DNA from: JAYZDF01 sp036337945
GTDB taxonomy: Bacteria > Myxococcota > Kuafuiibacteriia > Kuafuiibacteriales > Kuafuiibacteriaceae
NCBI GenBank assembly: GCA_036337945.1
Contig: JAYZDF010000080.1
Span: forward strand, 1 to 24,822
DNA: 24,822 nucleotides
Direction: 5' to 3'
Shown piece by piece: positions 1 through 8,741 of this stretch. Both the position numbers and the translations under genes were made by a program. Below the pieces are notes generated by a model. The model made no database searches. It was not told where the DNA came from and saw only the letters and a list, made by a program, of their open reading frames with translations. The stretch's first letter is position 1. The number at the start of each line of letters is the position of its first letter.

Positions 1-1410
1 ACATTGAAATGCTCCGTATCTGAAATAAGGAGCGCTGTCTTGGCATTGTGCACTTGCGTCGTAAAACTCTGGCGCCGTGTATCCTAACTTTGTGTGCGTA
101 ATTTCAACTCGCTGAGACACGACGGATACATCGATGTCTGCTGAGGTCTCGATTTGGTCAAAAATAGGCTCAATCACATCCCAGGACCGTTGACCTATCA
201 ACTGAACACGCTCAGGCGCTGAGTGCCTCTTGTCTGTCCCTGCGGGGCTTACGTCACCTGCATTACCTTGAATAAAAAATCCAGTGACAGGACGTTTATA
301 TTTATTGCCCGCACCGCGAGTCATTTCAATCTCTATCCCTCCGCCCGCGTCACCACTCAAGATTGGGTTATCGAGTTCGAAAACGGTTCCATGAATACCG
401 AAATGCGCAAGGATAGCTCTTGGTTGATTATTCATATCATCGACACGCATGATGAAGAGGCGGTCGTCTTTAGGATATGTACCAGTCAGGTTGTCGTTTT
501 CTGGCCTTCGATCAACATAGATCAGGTTTTCTTCATCAAAATTATCAAGAGAACTGTACCCAAATTTTGCAGGTTGCCGGTCATTCATCGCCAAAATGAT
601 TGCTTCTGCGAGAGAAGTCGTCATTCGGTCAAAGATTTCAAAACTAAACTCGCCGTAACCGAACACGCCAAAGTACTTATCTGTGACCAAGTGCCAAAAA
701 CGCGCGGGATGCGAATGAGAATGAGGAGAAGAAGAAACGATATTCTCAAGAACGTTGATACCCAGTTCTTGCTGAACTTTATACGCAGTATCAGCAAGCA
801 TAAAGTCTGTGGACCATGGAATGGGAACGCGAAGAAGAATGAGTAGCTCTTCTTGATCATCAAACACAATCACTCGAACGTCTGGACGATCCAGCCATGC
901 GTTAGAGCCTCCAAGTGAACGCCGATAAGGAGTGGTAGGGCCTCGTCGCATCGCGTAGCCTGCCATAGATACGCCGACGGGAATATCTAGGTCCACAGTA
1001 GCAATACCGACTTGAAGCTGACCTTTGCCGCTACCCATATAGCCTGGAGCATCGAGAGAAATAGGATAGGGTTCGCAAATCCCATCAATACAATGTCCGT
1101 CGCTCGGACAGTCGTTATCTGTTTCGCAGACGGGTAAGCATTTCTTTGCTTCGTTTGGACAAATGCAGGTCTCATTGGCACAAATGTCCAGACCTTCGCA
1201 GTTGGTTCGTTCCACGCATAGCCGACTGATTTCGCAACTGCCTTTGAAACAAACCTCTTGAGGATCGCAGTCTGAGTGGTATCCGCAGGCCGGCTTCTTG
1301 GGAGCGTTGTCTTCTGTCTCTTTTTCGCTGCACGCTAGGTTTCCAAGAGCGAAGAATATCAAGGCCGTCAGGGCATGATAGATGCTCGTCCGAGGGAGTC
1401 TGAAATTCAT
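1..1410 (-). CDS. Neutral ceramidase-family exported protein, probable lipoprotein (3' end beyond window)
   Basis: The frame is open from ATG at 1410 to the window edge, giving 470 residues without a stop. Residues 1-26 form a signal peptide ending in a lipobox-like NLA-C27, which is not ideal at -3. Residues 42-112 hold about a dozen cysteines in Cx5C and DxDC patterns, a stalk common in exported myxobacterial-type proteins. From about residue 133 the sequence matches the N-terminal domain of neutral/alkaline non-lysosomal ceramidase: VGIATVDLDIPVG, the histidine cluster HSHSH (230-234) in place of HTHS, FGIHGT with H340, LSGDAGG, and GNAGDVSPA. In that family the Ser of GDVSP is the nucleophile (here S388) and the two His regions bind zinc, so the visible catalytic residues look intact. 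The family cleaves the amide of ceramide; the actual substrate here is unknown. A second zinc-ligand region and the C-terminal domain lie outside the window. An alternative GTG at 1414 is in a different frame. Confidence 0.85.
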   Translation of the reverse strand, partial: MNFRLPRTSIYHALTALIFFALGNLACSEKETEDNAPKKPACGYHSDCDPQEVCFKGSCEISRLCVERTNCEGLDICANETCICPNEAKKCLPVCETDNDCPSDGHCIDGICEPYPISLDAPGYMGSGKGQLQVGIATVDLDIPVGVSMAGYAMRRGPTTPYRRSLGGSNAWLDRPDVRVIVFDDQEELLILLRVPIPWSTDFMLADTAYKVQQELGINVLENIVSSSPHSHSHPARFWHLVTDKYFGVFGYGEFSFEIFDRMTTSLAEAIILAMNDRQPAKFGYSSLDNFDEENLIYVDRRPENDNLTGTYPKDDRLFIMRVDDMNNQPRAILAHFGIHGTVFELDNPILSGDAGGGIEIEMTRGAGNKYKRPVTGFFIQGNAGDVSPAGTDKRHSAPERVQLIGQRSWDVIEPIFDQIETSADIDVSVVSQRVEITHTKLGYTAPEFYDASAQCQDSAPYFRYGAFQC

Positions 1411-1487
1411 ACACGATCTCGTTTCATAGTTGGTCGGCGATGTCACTCGTTTCCCATGGGCGTCCGAAGGACAATAAATGTCTCTGT

Positions 1488-1516
1488 TTGACTAGGGTAT
1501 CCACTGTTTCTATGAA
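1488..1516 (+). promoter_or_regulatory. Sigma70-like promoter ahead of the zinc-ribbon gene
   Basis: TTGACT (1488-1493) is followed after exactly 17 bases by TATGAA (1511-1516), a close match to the housekeeping consensus. Transcription would start near 1523 and leave a leader of about 39 bases before ATG 1562. It lies in the divergent gap between the ceramidase-like gene and the zinc-ribbon gene and is the best promoter I see in the window. It could also supply the tRNA genes and hydrolase downstream. This is a by-eye match without experimental support. Confidence 0.5.
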
Positions 1517-1561
1517 TTATTTTCTTGTCGCAGTGAACGAGCAGCGGCAAGCTGCCAACAA

Positions 1562-1840
1562 ATGTTTTCATGTCATGCATGCGGGAGCGAAATTGAGCTC
1601 ATCGATAAAATCAAACGAGCGGATACCTGTGAACATTGCGGTGAAGACCTCCATTCCTGCAAGAATTGCAAGTTTTTCGATGCTATGGCGCATAACCAAT
1701 GTCGTGAGTCAGTGACTGTTTGGGAGCCGGATAAGGAAAAAGCCAATTTTTGCACCTATTTTATTCCGCGAGATGGGGCTTTCGAGCAGGAAGACAAGCA
1801 ATCAGCGTTGTCCGCTTTAGATGCACTTTTTAAAAAGTAA
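1562..1840 (+). CDS. Small zinc-ribbon protein, 92 aa
   Basis: A 92-residue soluble protein with eight cysteines: C4 and C7 (CHAC), C23 and C26 (CEHC), C33 and C36 (CKNC), then C47 and C64. The spacing suggests two four-cysteine zinc sites. The core contains DLHSCKNC and DKEKANFC, the layout of short uncharacterised zinc-ribbon proteins I associate with deltaproteobacteria. The tail (residues 70-92) is acidic, then helical. There is no signal peptide or membrane segment, so it is probably cytoplasmic. No Shine-Dalgarno motif precedes the ATG; the start was chosen because the CxxC pair begins three residues later and the 1488-1516 promoter sits at a suitable distance. A tRNA gene follows 53 bases downstream. 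A nucleic-acid or protein binding role is only a guess from the fold. Confidence 0.8.
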   Translation: MFSCHACGSEIELIDKIKRADTCEHCGEDLHSCKNCKFFDAMAHNQCRESVTVWEPDKEKANFCTYFIPRDGAFEQEDKQSALSALDALFKK

Positions 1841-1893
1841 CAAAATTTGTTAGCCAGATTCTCTCAAGAATGCTAGCAAAGCGCCTCGAGTGT

Positions 1894-1967
1894 GGTGAGG
1901 TAGCTCAGTTGGTTAGAGCGAGGGTCTCATAAGCCCTAGGTCGAGAGTTCAACTCTCTCTCTCACCA
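1894..1967 (+). tRNA. tRNA-Met (anticodon CAT), probably elongator
   Basis: A full cloverleaf is visible. The acceptor stem GGTGAGG pairs with TCTCACC, with one G-T at its base. The D arm is GCTC/GAGC with loop AGTTGGTTA. The anticodon stem AGGGT/GCCCT holds the loop CTCATAA, and the T arm is GAGAG/CTCTC with loop TTCAACT. The discriminator is A, and CCA is not encoded. The initiator type is unlikely: bases 1 and 72 pair as G-C, and the anticodon stem lacks three G-C pairs next to the loop. A CAT anticodon can also belong to tRNA-Ile2, whose C34 becomes lysidine, so isoacceptor identity is less certain than the gene itself. No terminator follows before the hydrolase gene 22 bases downstream. 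Confidence 0.93.
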
Positions 1968-1989
1968 CTCTCCCTAATTTTCTTTCAGC

Positions 1990-2979
1990 ATGGTGAGCAG
2001 TCATAGTCCCACCAACTCTTCGGACTGGGAGATACATCCATCTATAACTCCCGACGGACTTCGGTTAGCGCTTTACGAATATAAAGGCGAACAGAGTGAA
2101 GGTCAGGTGGACCGTCCGGTTTTTCTTCTGATTCACGGCCTCGGTCAAAACCGATTAGCGTTTTCGCGTGGTCCTTTGCCAAGAATGCTGGCAGCTCGTG
2201 GCGCGCAAGTCTTTCTCGGAGAGCTTCGAGAGCATGGCGCGAGCGAACGGTCTAATCCAGGACAACATGCGCCGACAAATCTAGAAACTTTGCTCAACTT
2301 TGATTTGCCAACGCTCATTGCAAAAACATGTGAGATAGCAAGGGTGGAGAGCGTTCATTATATGGGCCATTCTATGGGAGGAATTCTTGGATACGCACTT
2401 CTTCAGTCGAATCACCGCATTGCGTCTCTAACAACCTTAGCTGCTCCAGTGCACTTGGGATCAGATCGACCGGTTCTTCGCTCTACGGCACGGCTGGCTC
2501 AACCGTTCCTGAAGCGTCTTCCAAACTCGAGAATACCACTAGATGTAATTCTTCGCCGTCTCGCTTCAGTTGTTTCCGCACCTCCGAATCGCCGCCCGTG
2601 GAATAAGCTGAACAACTTGTGGAGGCTCGGTCATCCGGATGCGGCAGATCGCGAGATTCTGAAAGAGATCCTTCGTAATGCTCACTCGTTACCCAAGTCC
2701 TTACTTCTGAATTGCGTAGACCTCGCGACCGGAGGCGTCTCACAAATAGGGACAGTACGACTTACGCGAGCTATCGATAGGGCAACTCAACCCATCGCTG
2801 CGGTCGTTGCGCAGGACGATATATTTGCCGGCCCGCGCAGTGTTCAACCCATTATGAATGGCACAAAATTACGGCGCATTATTGTACTACCGAGAAGCGG
2901 ACATATTGATATCACCTTGGGTCGATACTCTGAATATATGCTTGACCAAGTATGGAGCATGCTCACCACAGAAGCTTGA
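1990..2979 (+). CDS. Alpha/beta-fold hydrolase (lipase/esterase-like), 329 aa
   Basis: A typical alpha/beta hydrolase. The oxyanion-hole motif LLIHGLGQN is at residues 47-54, the nucleophile elbow GHSMGG at 126-131 with S128, a likely acid at D276 or D277 (AQDDIF), and the catalytic histidine at H305 (RSGHID). Between elbow and acid is a helical cap of roughly 100 residues rich in Arg and Leu. There is no signal peptide, so it probably acts in the cytoplasm. The substrate cannot be read from sequence; lipid esters are one possibility for this layout. The gene lies between tRNA-Met (22 bases before) and tRNA-Leu (40 bases after), on the same strand. No Shine-Dalgarno motif precedes ATG 1990, and the upstream stretch is pyrimidine-rich. 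A GTG one codon later is an equally short alternative. Confidence 0.88.
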   Translation: MVSSHSPTNSSDWEIHPSITPDGLRLALYEYKGEQSEGQVDRPVFLLIHGLGQNRLAFSRGPLPRMLAARGAQVFLGELREHGASERSNPGQHAPTNLETLLNFDLPTLIAKTCEIARVESVHYMGHSMGGILGYALLQSNHRIASLTTLAAPVHLGSDRPVLRSTARLAQPFLKRLPNSRIPLDVILRRLASVVSAPPNRRPWNKLNNLWRLGHPDAADREILKEILRNAHSLPKSLLLNCVDLATGGVSQIGTVRLTRAIDRATQPIAAVVAQDDIFAGPRSVQPIMNGTKLRRIIVLPRSGHIDITLGRYSEYMLDQVWSMLTTEA

Positions 2980-3019
2980 CAAACGCCTGCTTCGATCGAT
3001 ACTCGGAGCCTAAGTAATC

Positions 3020-3104
<85 letters not shown>

Positions 3105-3109
3105 TCACG

Positions 3110-3155
3110 AAACCCACTCATTCTTTTCAAGTAAGATGAGTGGGTTTAGTTTTTT
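3110..3155 (+). terminator. Rho-independent terminator after tRNA-Leu
   Basis: A perfect 12-bp inverted repeat (3110-3121 AAACCCACTCAT with 3136-3147 ATGAGTGGGTTT) around a 14-base loop is followed by AG and six T residues (3150-3155). It ends the plus-strand tRNA/hydrolase unit. The minus-strand recD gene ends at 3163 and converges on it. Read from that side the same hairpin lacks a good T-tract, so it should be weaker for recD. Confidence 0.9.
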
Positions 3156-3162
3156 AGCAATT

Positions 3163-5031
3163 CTAGGGCGTTTCCCAAAGCGCACCGGTGAGTCCAGACG
3201 CTCGCGAAATCCTTTGATTGACCGCTGCTTTGATCACGTCTTCGGTCGCCATGATGTATACCTCTTCAGCGGCTCGCGTAACGGCGGTGTATAAGAGCTC
3301 TCGAGACAAGATCGGTGATAGCTCTTTCGGCAGAATCACCAGTACGCGTTTGAATTCTGAACCCTGGCTTTTGTGAATAGTCATCGCATACACCGCTTCG
3401 TTTTGCGGCAATCGAGCCGGTGTAAATTCTCTTGTCGGCTCTTCTTCACTCGAACTTGGAAAACGACAGACGAGATTTTCAGAATCACCCTGGATTTTGC
3501 CAATGAGTCCGATATCGCCATTATAAAGACTTTGTGAGTAATCATTCTTTGTCACCATGACCGGAAGATTGGGATACCATTTGTTCCTGATTCTTAACCC
3601 AAACTCACGCCCGAGAATTTGTGCAATCGCTTCATTGAGCTTTTCTGCACCCAGCTCTCCTTTTCTATGCGCACATAGAACTCTGAATTCATTGAATCTC
3701 CGTAATTGTTCAGCTGGATCTTTTTCTGAAATATAGGACTTATATCCAGATACAATCAGGGCTTGTACTTCATCATCCAGCTTCTTATCGTTCTTGATCC
3801 AATTGACTTCTTTCGCAGCGGGGTCATCAAGAATTCTGAGAACTTCTTTCGAATTCCCGTCCTTAATCGCACGCGCAAGCTGACCGATTCCGCGATCATC
3901 ATAAAAGCGATGACTGTCCTTGAGTTCAACAATGGCGTCACGGATGACGGGCGCCGAGTTGTCGCCTTTACCTAGTTTCGCCCCTACTAGCGCTGTCGCA
4001 TTTTCGATAAACGTGACAGAGTGCTCGCCACGTTCTGTGGCATTACAAATATCTCCGAGAATTGCTCCAGCCTCTACAGATGCCAATTGATTTTCGTCGC
4101 CGAGCAAAATGAGTTTTGCATTGAGCGGCGTTGCATCAAAAAGGTCCATCATGAGTGTCAAAGAAATCATCGATGCTTCATCAACAATCACGACATCTAC
4201 AGGCAAAGGGTTGCTCTTATTATGTTCGAATCTCTTTCCCGCGATACTTGTCCATTTGAGTCCTCGATGAATAGTAGATGCCGTTTTTGGTAAGGCTTCC
4301 TTGATATCTTCATCGCACTCAAGGTTTGAGATTTTGTCTCTAATGGACTCTTCCAGCCGACTGGCCGCCTTTCCCGTTGGTGCAAGTAATGCCACTTTGG
4401 GAAAAGGAGTTCCTTTAGCTTTTGCTTGTTCGAATAAAAGAGCGAGCATGCGAATCACAGTGGTGGTCTTACCGGTTCCTGGTCCTCCCGAAACAACGCT
4501 GAAGTTTCGTTTAACCGCACCAATGGCCGCCAGCGCTTGCCAGGGTATAAAACTTTTATTTTCTTTGTCTTCAAGTTTGAAAAGTCTTGAAAGACTCTTC
4601 GATAACAACGCCTCGTTAATACTGTTCTCAGGAGAATCTAAACGAGTTTTAATCGCTTCGACCAAAGCTTGCTGTGCATCATAATTTCGCGTCACAAAAA
4701 GCCGGTTAGATTCATCTAAATAGAGTGGCTTGCTTTTATCCTGTAAACCAACCGCTTCGGATGCCTTCAGTGCTTCTAGCCATGAGCTCAGAGAAGGCCA
4801 TTCCAACTGCGTTTCTTTTCCCTCTTTATTGGTAATCGTGAATGGTTTTTCGGAAAGTTTCGCCAGGTCCGCGCAAATATGGCCTTCTTCGACCTGGGAA
4901 CTCGCTAATGCGATTCCCAACTGAACAAGTTCATTCTCTTCATTACAGATTCGACAAATTGCTTGGGTAAATTGGACGTCAATGTCTCTAAAGATTCCAC
5001 GGCTTTTCAGTTCTTCGTACGTAACTTCCAT
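3163..5031 (-). CDS. recD: RecBCD subunit RecD, 5'-3' SF1 helicase
   Basis: At 622 residues it is close to the usual RecD length. Helicase motifs appear in order: Walker A GGPGTGKT (182-189), LLAPTGKAASRL (216-226), STIHRGL, Walker B VDEASM (283-288), GDENQLASVEAG (311-322), TIHKSQGSEF (551-560) and YTAVTRA (581-587). The N-terminal 160 residues match the region that contacts RecC/RecB in known RecD. In RecBCD this subunit is the fast 5'-3' motor. The ATG begins two bases after the recB stop, with a G-rich stretch upstream, so translation is probably coupled. It is the last gene of the minus-strand run and ends next to the convergent terminator. There is no sign of damage. Confidence 0.96.
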   Translation of the reverse strand: MEVTYEELKSRGIFRDIDVQFTQAICRICNEENELVQLGIALASSQVEEGHICADLAKLSEKPFTITNKEGKETQLEWPSLSSWLEALKASEAVGLQDKSKPLYLDESNRLFVTRNYDAQQALVEAIKTRLDSPENSINEALLSKSLSRLFKLEDKENKSFIPWQALAAIGAVKRNFSVVSGGPGTGKTTTVIRMLALLFEQAKAKGTPFPKVALLAPTGKAASRLEESIRDKISNLECDEDIKEALPKTASTIHRGLKWTSIAGKRFEHNKSNPLPVDVVIVDEASMISLTLMMDLFDATPLNAKLILLGDENQLASVEAGAILGDICNATERGEHSVTFIENATALVGAKLGKGDNSAPVIRDAIVELKDSHRFYDDRGIGQLARAIKDGNSKEVLRILDDPAAKEVNWIKNDKKLDDEVQALIVSGYKSYISEKDPAEQLRRFNEFRVLCAHRKGELGAEKLNEAIAQILGREFGLRIRNKWYPNLPVMVTKNDYSQSLYNGDIGLIGKIQGDSENLVCRFPSSSEEEPTREFTPARLPQNEAVYAMTIHKSQGSEFKRVLVILPKELSPILSRELLYTAVTRAAEEVYIMATEDVIKAAVNQRISRASGLTGALWETP

Positions 5032-5033
5032 AA

Positions 5034-8000
5034 CTAAGCCCCTACGCCTCCTTGAAGTACTTCATCGAGCTCAACGATAAGTTCTTTACTTGGTCTATCG
5101 AAATAGACTCCAGTGGACGCGCCCCTTTCCGGGTGCATTCCTTTTATGTAGAGATAATATACCCCGCCAAAATAATCGTCGAACTCGACATCTCTCATTC
5201 TCGCGCGTAGATAGCGATATAGGGCCACACAATATACGTGGTACTGCAAGACATAATGACTGTGTCTCATTGATGCACTTAGGTTTTCTTTCGAAAAGTC
5301 ACCATAGCGTTTACCTAAGTAGTTCGATTTGTAGTCCGAAACGTACCACTTCCCGTCGAACTCAAAAATGAGGTCGATAAAACCTTTTAGATATCCTCTA
5401 AGACCGCCAAACTTGAGCTTTCGAAGCGATTCCGCATAGGCTTTTTCCTCGTCGGATTTTGCATGTCTAAGAAAGACGTCGGCGAGACGACTCGCGCTGA
5501 GGCTGTTCCCGTCGTGCGCTACCGGAAAGAGAAACTCCATTTCGTCGAGGCGTTTCTCGGTTGAAATGTTGGCGAGTTTTAACGTTGGTACTTCGTCGGA
5601 AAGTGGTGTCTCTAAGGTGTCGCCAATGGCCTCGCAAATTCTCTTGGTCCATTGTTCGTGATCAAAACCGTATTGAGTAAGCTTTTCTCGTACTATCTCT
5701 GTCATATGCTCAGGGTCGTCCGACATAAAATCCAAATGTTCGTACATCTCATGGAAGCAGTTTCCCGCGACCGCATTACGAACAAACCCATCAAGTTTTA
5801 TCTTTTGTGTGGCTGATTCCTTCTCTGTGTCAGGTGTGTTTTCTTCTTCCGCCTCATTTTCATCATGATCTTTTTCCGGCGTGCTGTGCACCGATGGAGC
5901 GGTGACGTCGCCTACAATCCCAGAATAGCTCGACTTCCGCCATACCTGCGACAAAATGCGGTTCGTCTCCTTTGCCTTCAATTGAATTTCGGCCGTTCTA
6001 TCGACCTCATATTGAGGCGCCTCCAGGTCCGAAAGCATTTCGACATCGATACACTCTGGGGCGAGGGCAGCCAGTCTCTTGCAATTTTCCATCAATTCTT
6101 CATCACTTGAGGCCGAAGTAAGACTATCCGCTCCATCTTCTGATTCGCCATGAATCGGTAATAACAAGTGACCGAGAGGTGATTTCTCGGCTTCATAAAT
6201 GGCACCAAAGACGACGAGACATCGATGCTGAGCGCGAGTAAGCGCCACGTAAAGTAACCTCAGGTTTTCTGCTGCGGCTTCATTTTTCGCGAGTGTCTTA
6301 TGCTTTTTCTCTATGCTTTCCTTGATTGCGAGAAAGAGATCGTGAGGTGACTCTTCGGCATGAAAACTGAGATTTTGCTCGTCGTCTTTTCCAAGTAGTT
6401 TACCGTCGTATAAGAAAGGGCAGTAGACGACGGGATATTGAAGTCCTTTACTGGAGTGTATAGTGACAATTTTTACGGCCAAGGCATCGGTTTCCAGCCG
6501 TAATTCTTCATCCTCCCCGCTCTTACTTTCATTCTCGGTCATTTCGCGAAACCACTGCAGCAAAGCGTTCATTCCGAGCTTTCCACGTTTAGAGCGGTCG
6601 TGAAGTCTCTCAATGAGATGAAGTATATTTGTTATACGACGTTCGCCGTTTTCAAACGTGAGAAGGCGGGACTGGATGCACGCTTGTTGATCATCTTGCT
6701 TCCAGACCAAAAATCCTCGCATCATTTGAACAAACCCGATTTTATTCCACACTTCCTTCCAGGCAACGAACTGACCTTTCCATGCCTCCCATAGACCTTC
6801 ATTGGTGTTCAGCATGGAAAGTTCGCCGGACGTCATACCAATAAGGTCAGTCGATAGCGCCGCCCGAACTTGTTTAGTGCTTTCTGGTTCCGCAATACCC
6901 TTTAGTACGATGTATAACTGGCTTGCTTCATTTGATTGAAACACTGAACCTGTGCCCTGCAGAACACTTGGCACACCTTTGGCGGTGAGCGCTTTTTGCA
7001 TATCAGCGCCTTGATGATTACTTCTAACTAGGACGGCAATTTGACCTGGGTGAAGTAATTGTCCTTTGATCGTAATCTTTGATTTTGGGTCCAGGCTTTG
7101 AGCAATATGTGAAGCAATCCTCGCAGTGACTAATCGCTTAGCCGTATCTTTCTTTATGACGGGCTTCTGCTTCGAGTCCCGCTTTCCGTTAGTATCCAAT
7201 ATCTGAATCGTAAACGGTGGGATTTGTTCGCCATCTTTACAAAAAACGTTCGTGGCACCGGGCCTTGAGCGAACCGGAGAGAAACCGATGATGGATGATA
7301 AGAATGGGGAGGAAGATGACTCGAAAATCTTGTTTACAGCTGTGACAAGATTAGGGTCAGAGCGCCAGTTTACCGGTAAAGTATACCGATTACTCCCGGC
7401 ATCTGCAGCGGCTTGTTGATATGCGTATATGTCCGCGCCTCGGAACGAATATATTGCCTGTTTGGGGTCACCGATCAGGAATACAGGCGCCTCAGTGTTC
7501 TCATATATTTTCGAAAAAATTCGGTATTGCAGAGGGTCCGTATCCTGAAATTCATCAATCAGTGCGACCGGATACCGAGCCGCAAGCTTTGTGGCGAGTT
7601 TATTTCCTTCTACACTTTGTAGTGCTGAATCTAAGAGTGACAAGAGATCGTGGTAGCTTTGTATATTTTGTTCTTCTTTACGGTTGGAAAGGTTTGTCTC
7701 GATAAACGAGACAAGTTTGAGTTTGAGATATTGAAGCTTTTCTTTTGATTGAGCATTAATTTTCTCAAATTCGTTGCGAACTTTTTCACCCAATTTAAAG
7801 ACGGGGTGCAGGTCACTCACCACTACGGCGGGTTTCTTTTTTGTTCCCTTTTTTGTACATTTTTGGACGCCGGATTCTGCGAGAAACATAAAAAACGTGG
7901 AAGATAATATCGATGTTGAAAACTCCTCCTGCTCTATCTGCTGCGCTAATTCAGTGAGGCGACCATCATTAAGTGCGTCGTGGAGCTTTTTGTGCATCTC

Positions 8001-8741
8001 GTTCTCTTGGAACAATTTTGTGAGAGTGGTCTCAATGTCGTCTTCACTAAGCCAGTATTCTCGAAAATCCTTATAAGCCCTCCTCACGGGATTTAGGTCG
8101 ATTTCGTGATCTTTGGCTTCATTTGGGATGAGAGTCGCTTCGGGCTTTTTGACTCGTTTTTCTGCAAGCTTATGGAACGAATCGACTGAAACCTTTTTAC
8201 GTTCCAGATAGTCGAAGAAATCACTCGATTGATTTGTGATTTCGTTGTTCCAGAAGTCGTAAACGGAATCCGTTATCAAAGATGTGGTGTCTTTGACGAG
8301 CTCAGCATTGAACCGTACACCACACTCGAAAGCATTCTCCTGCAGCGACCTTTGACAAAAGCTGTGAATCGTAAACACTGAACCGCGGTCAAATTCAGCA
8401 AGTGCGTCTCGCAGTTTTTCGATGGCACCGCTTTGTTGCTGGGGAGCCCAGGTCAGAATATTTTGAGTAAGCTCATCTTCCGCTTGGTAGGTATTGTCTC
8501 GCGTATATTCTTCTAACTCCGCAAGAACTAAACTAATCCTGTCTCGTATTCGGTCACGTAACTCTGCTGTTGCAGCATTCGTAAAGGTCACAACGAGAAT
8601 TTTATCGATGCTATACGCAGGGGCTTCAGTCAGTAATCGCACGACAAGAGTACTTATCGTATATGTCTTACCCGTGCCGGCGCTGGCCTCAAAGAGGTTG
8701 AGGCCTTGCAGATTGATTTTTAACGGTTTGAGTTCATTCAT
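5034..8741 (-). CDS. recB: RecBCD subunit RecB, 3'-5' helicase and nuclease
   Basis: At 1235 residues it is slightly longer than E. coli RecB. The UvrD-type helicase has Walker A ASAGTGKT (19-26), VTFTNAATAELRDR (51-64), FTIHSFCQ, Walker B IDEFQDTD (395-402), GDPKQAIYSFRG (424-435), NWRSD, TIHSSKGLQYP and LLYVALTRA. A strongly acidic linker separates it from the C-terminal nuclease, which keeps GNCFHEMYEHL, GFIDLIFEFDGKWY (D1123) and DYKSN (D1136, K1138), so the nuclease looks active. RecB unwinds and degrades DNA ends and, in known systems, loads RecA after Chi. The ATG overlaps the recC stop as ATGA, with GAGGAG five bases upstream, a well-placed ribosome binding site inside recC. Confidence 0.97.
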   Translation of the reverse strand: MNELKPLKINLQGLNLFEASAGTGKTYTISTLVVRLLTEAPAYSIDKILVVTFTNAATAELRDRIRDRISLVLAELEEYTRDNTYQAEDELTQNILTWAPQQQSGAIEKLRDALAEFDRGSVFTIHSFCQRSLQENAFECGVRFNAELVKDTTSLITDSVYDFWNNEITNQSSDFFDYLERKKVSVDSFHKLAEKRVKKPEATLIPNEAKDHEIDLNPVRRAYKDFREYWLSEDDIETTLTKLFQENEMHKKLHDALNDGRLTELAQQIEQEEFSTSILSSTFFMFLAESGVQKCTKKGTKKKPAVVVSDLHPVFKLGEKVRNEFEKINAQSKEKLQYLKLKLVSFIETNLSNRKEEQNIQSYHDLLSLLDSALQSVEGNKLATKLAARYPVALIDEFQDTDPLQYRIFSKIYENTEAPVFLIGDPKQAIYSFRGADIYAYQQAAADAGSNRYTLPVNWRSDPNLVTAVNKIFESSSSPFLSSIIGFSPVRSRPGATNVFCKDGEQIPPFTIQILDTNGKRDSKQKPVIKKDTAKRLVTARIASHIAQSLDPKSKITIKGQLLHPGQIAVLVRSNHQGADMQKALTAKGVPSVLQGTGSVFQSNEASQLYIVLKGIAEPESTKQVRAALSTDLIGMTSGELSMLNTNEGLWEAWKGQFVAWKEVWNKIGFVQMMRGFLVWKQDDQQACIQSRLLTFENGERRITNILHLIERLHDRSKRGKLGMNALLQWFREMTENESKSGEDEELRLETDALAVKIVTIHSSKGLQYPVVYCPFLYDGKLLGKDDEQNLSFHAEESPHDLFLAIKESIEKKHKTLAKNEAAAENLRLLYVALTRAQHRCLVVFGAIYEAEKSPLGHLLLPIHGESEDGADSLTSASSDEELMENCKRLAALAPECIDVEMLSDLEAPQYEVDRTAEIQLKAKETNRILSQVWRKSSYSGIVGDVTAPSVHSTPEKDHDENEAEEENTPDTEKESATQKIKLDGFVRNAVAGNCFHEMYEHLDFMSDDPEHMTEIVREKLTQYGFDHEQWTKRICEAIGDTLETPLSDEVPTLKLANISTEKRLDEMEFLFPVAHDGNSLSASRLADVFLRHAKSDEEKAYAESLRKLKFGGLRGYLKGFIDLIFEFDGKWYVSDYKSNYLGKRYGDFSKENLSASMRHSHYVLQYHVYCVALYRYLRARMRDVEFDDYFGGVYYLYIKGMHPERGASTGVYFDRPSKELIVELDEVLQGGVGA

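Noticed and set aside
223..846. 207-residue plus-strand open frame
   Set aside because: It is antisense to the ceramidase-family gene, whose frame carries clear family motifs across the same bases; this one has no recognisable pattern.
1440..1715. 91-residue plus-strand frame overlapping the zinc-ribbon gene
   Set aside because: The overlapping frame at 1562-1840 has the ordered CxxC motifs; this frame reads the same bases without any motif.
1894..1967. Initiator tRNA-Met
   Set aside because: The first acceptor pair is a normal G-C and the anticodon stem ends in a T-G pair rather than the three G-C pairs of initiators.
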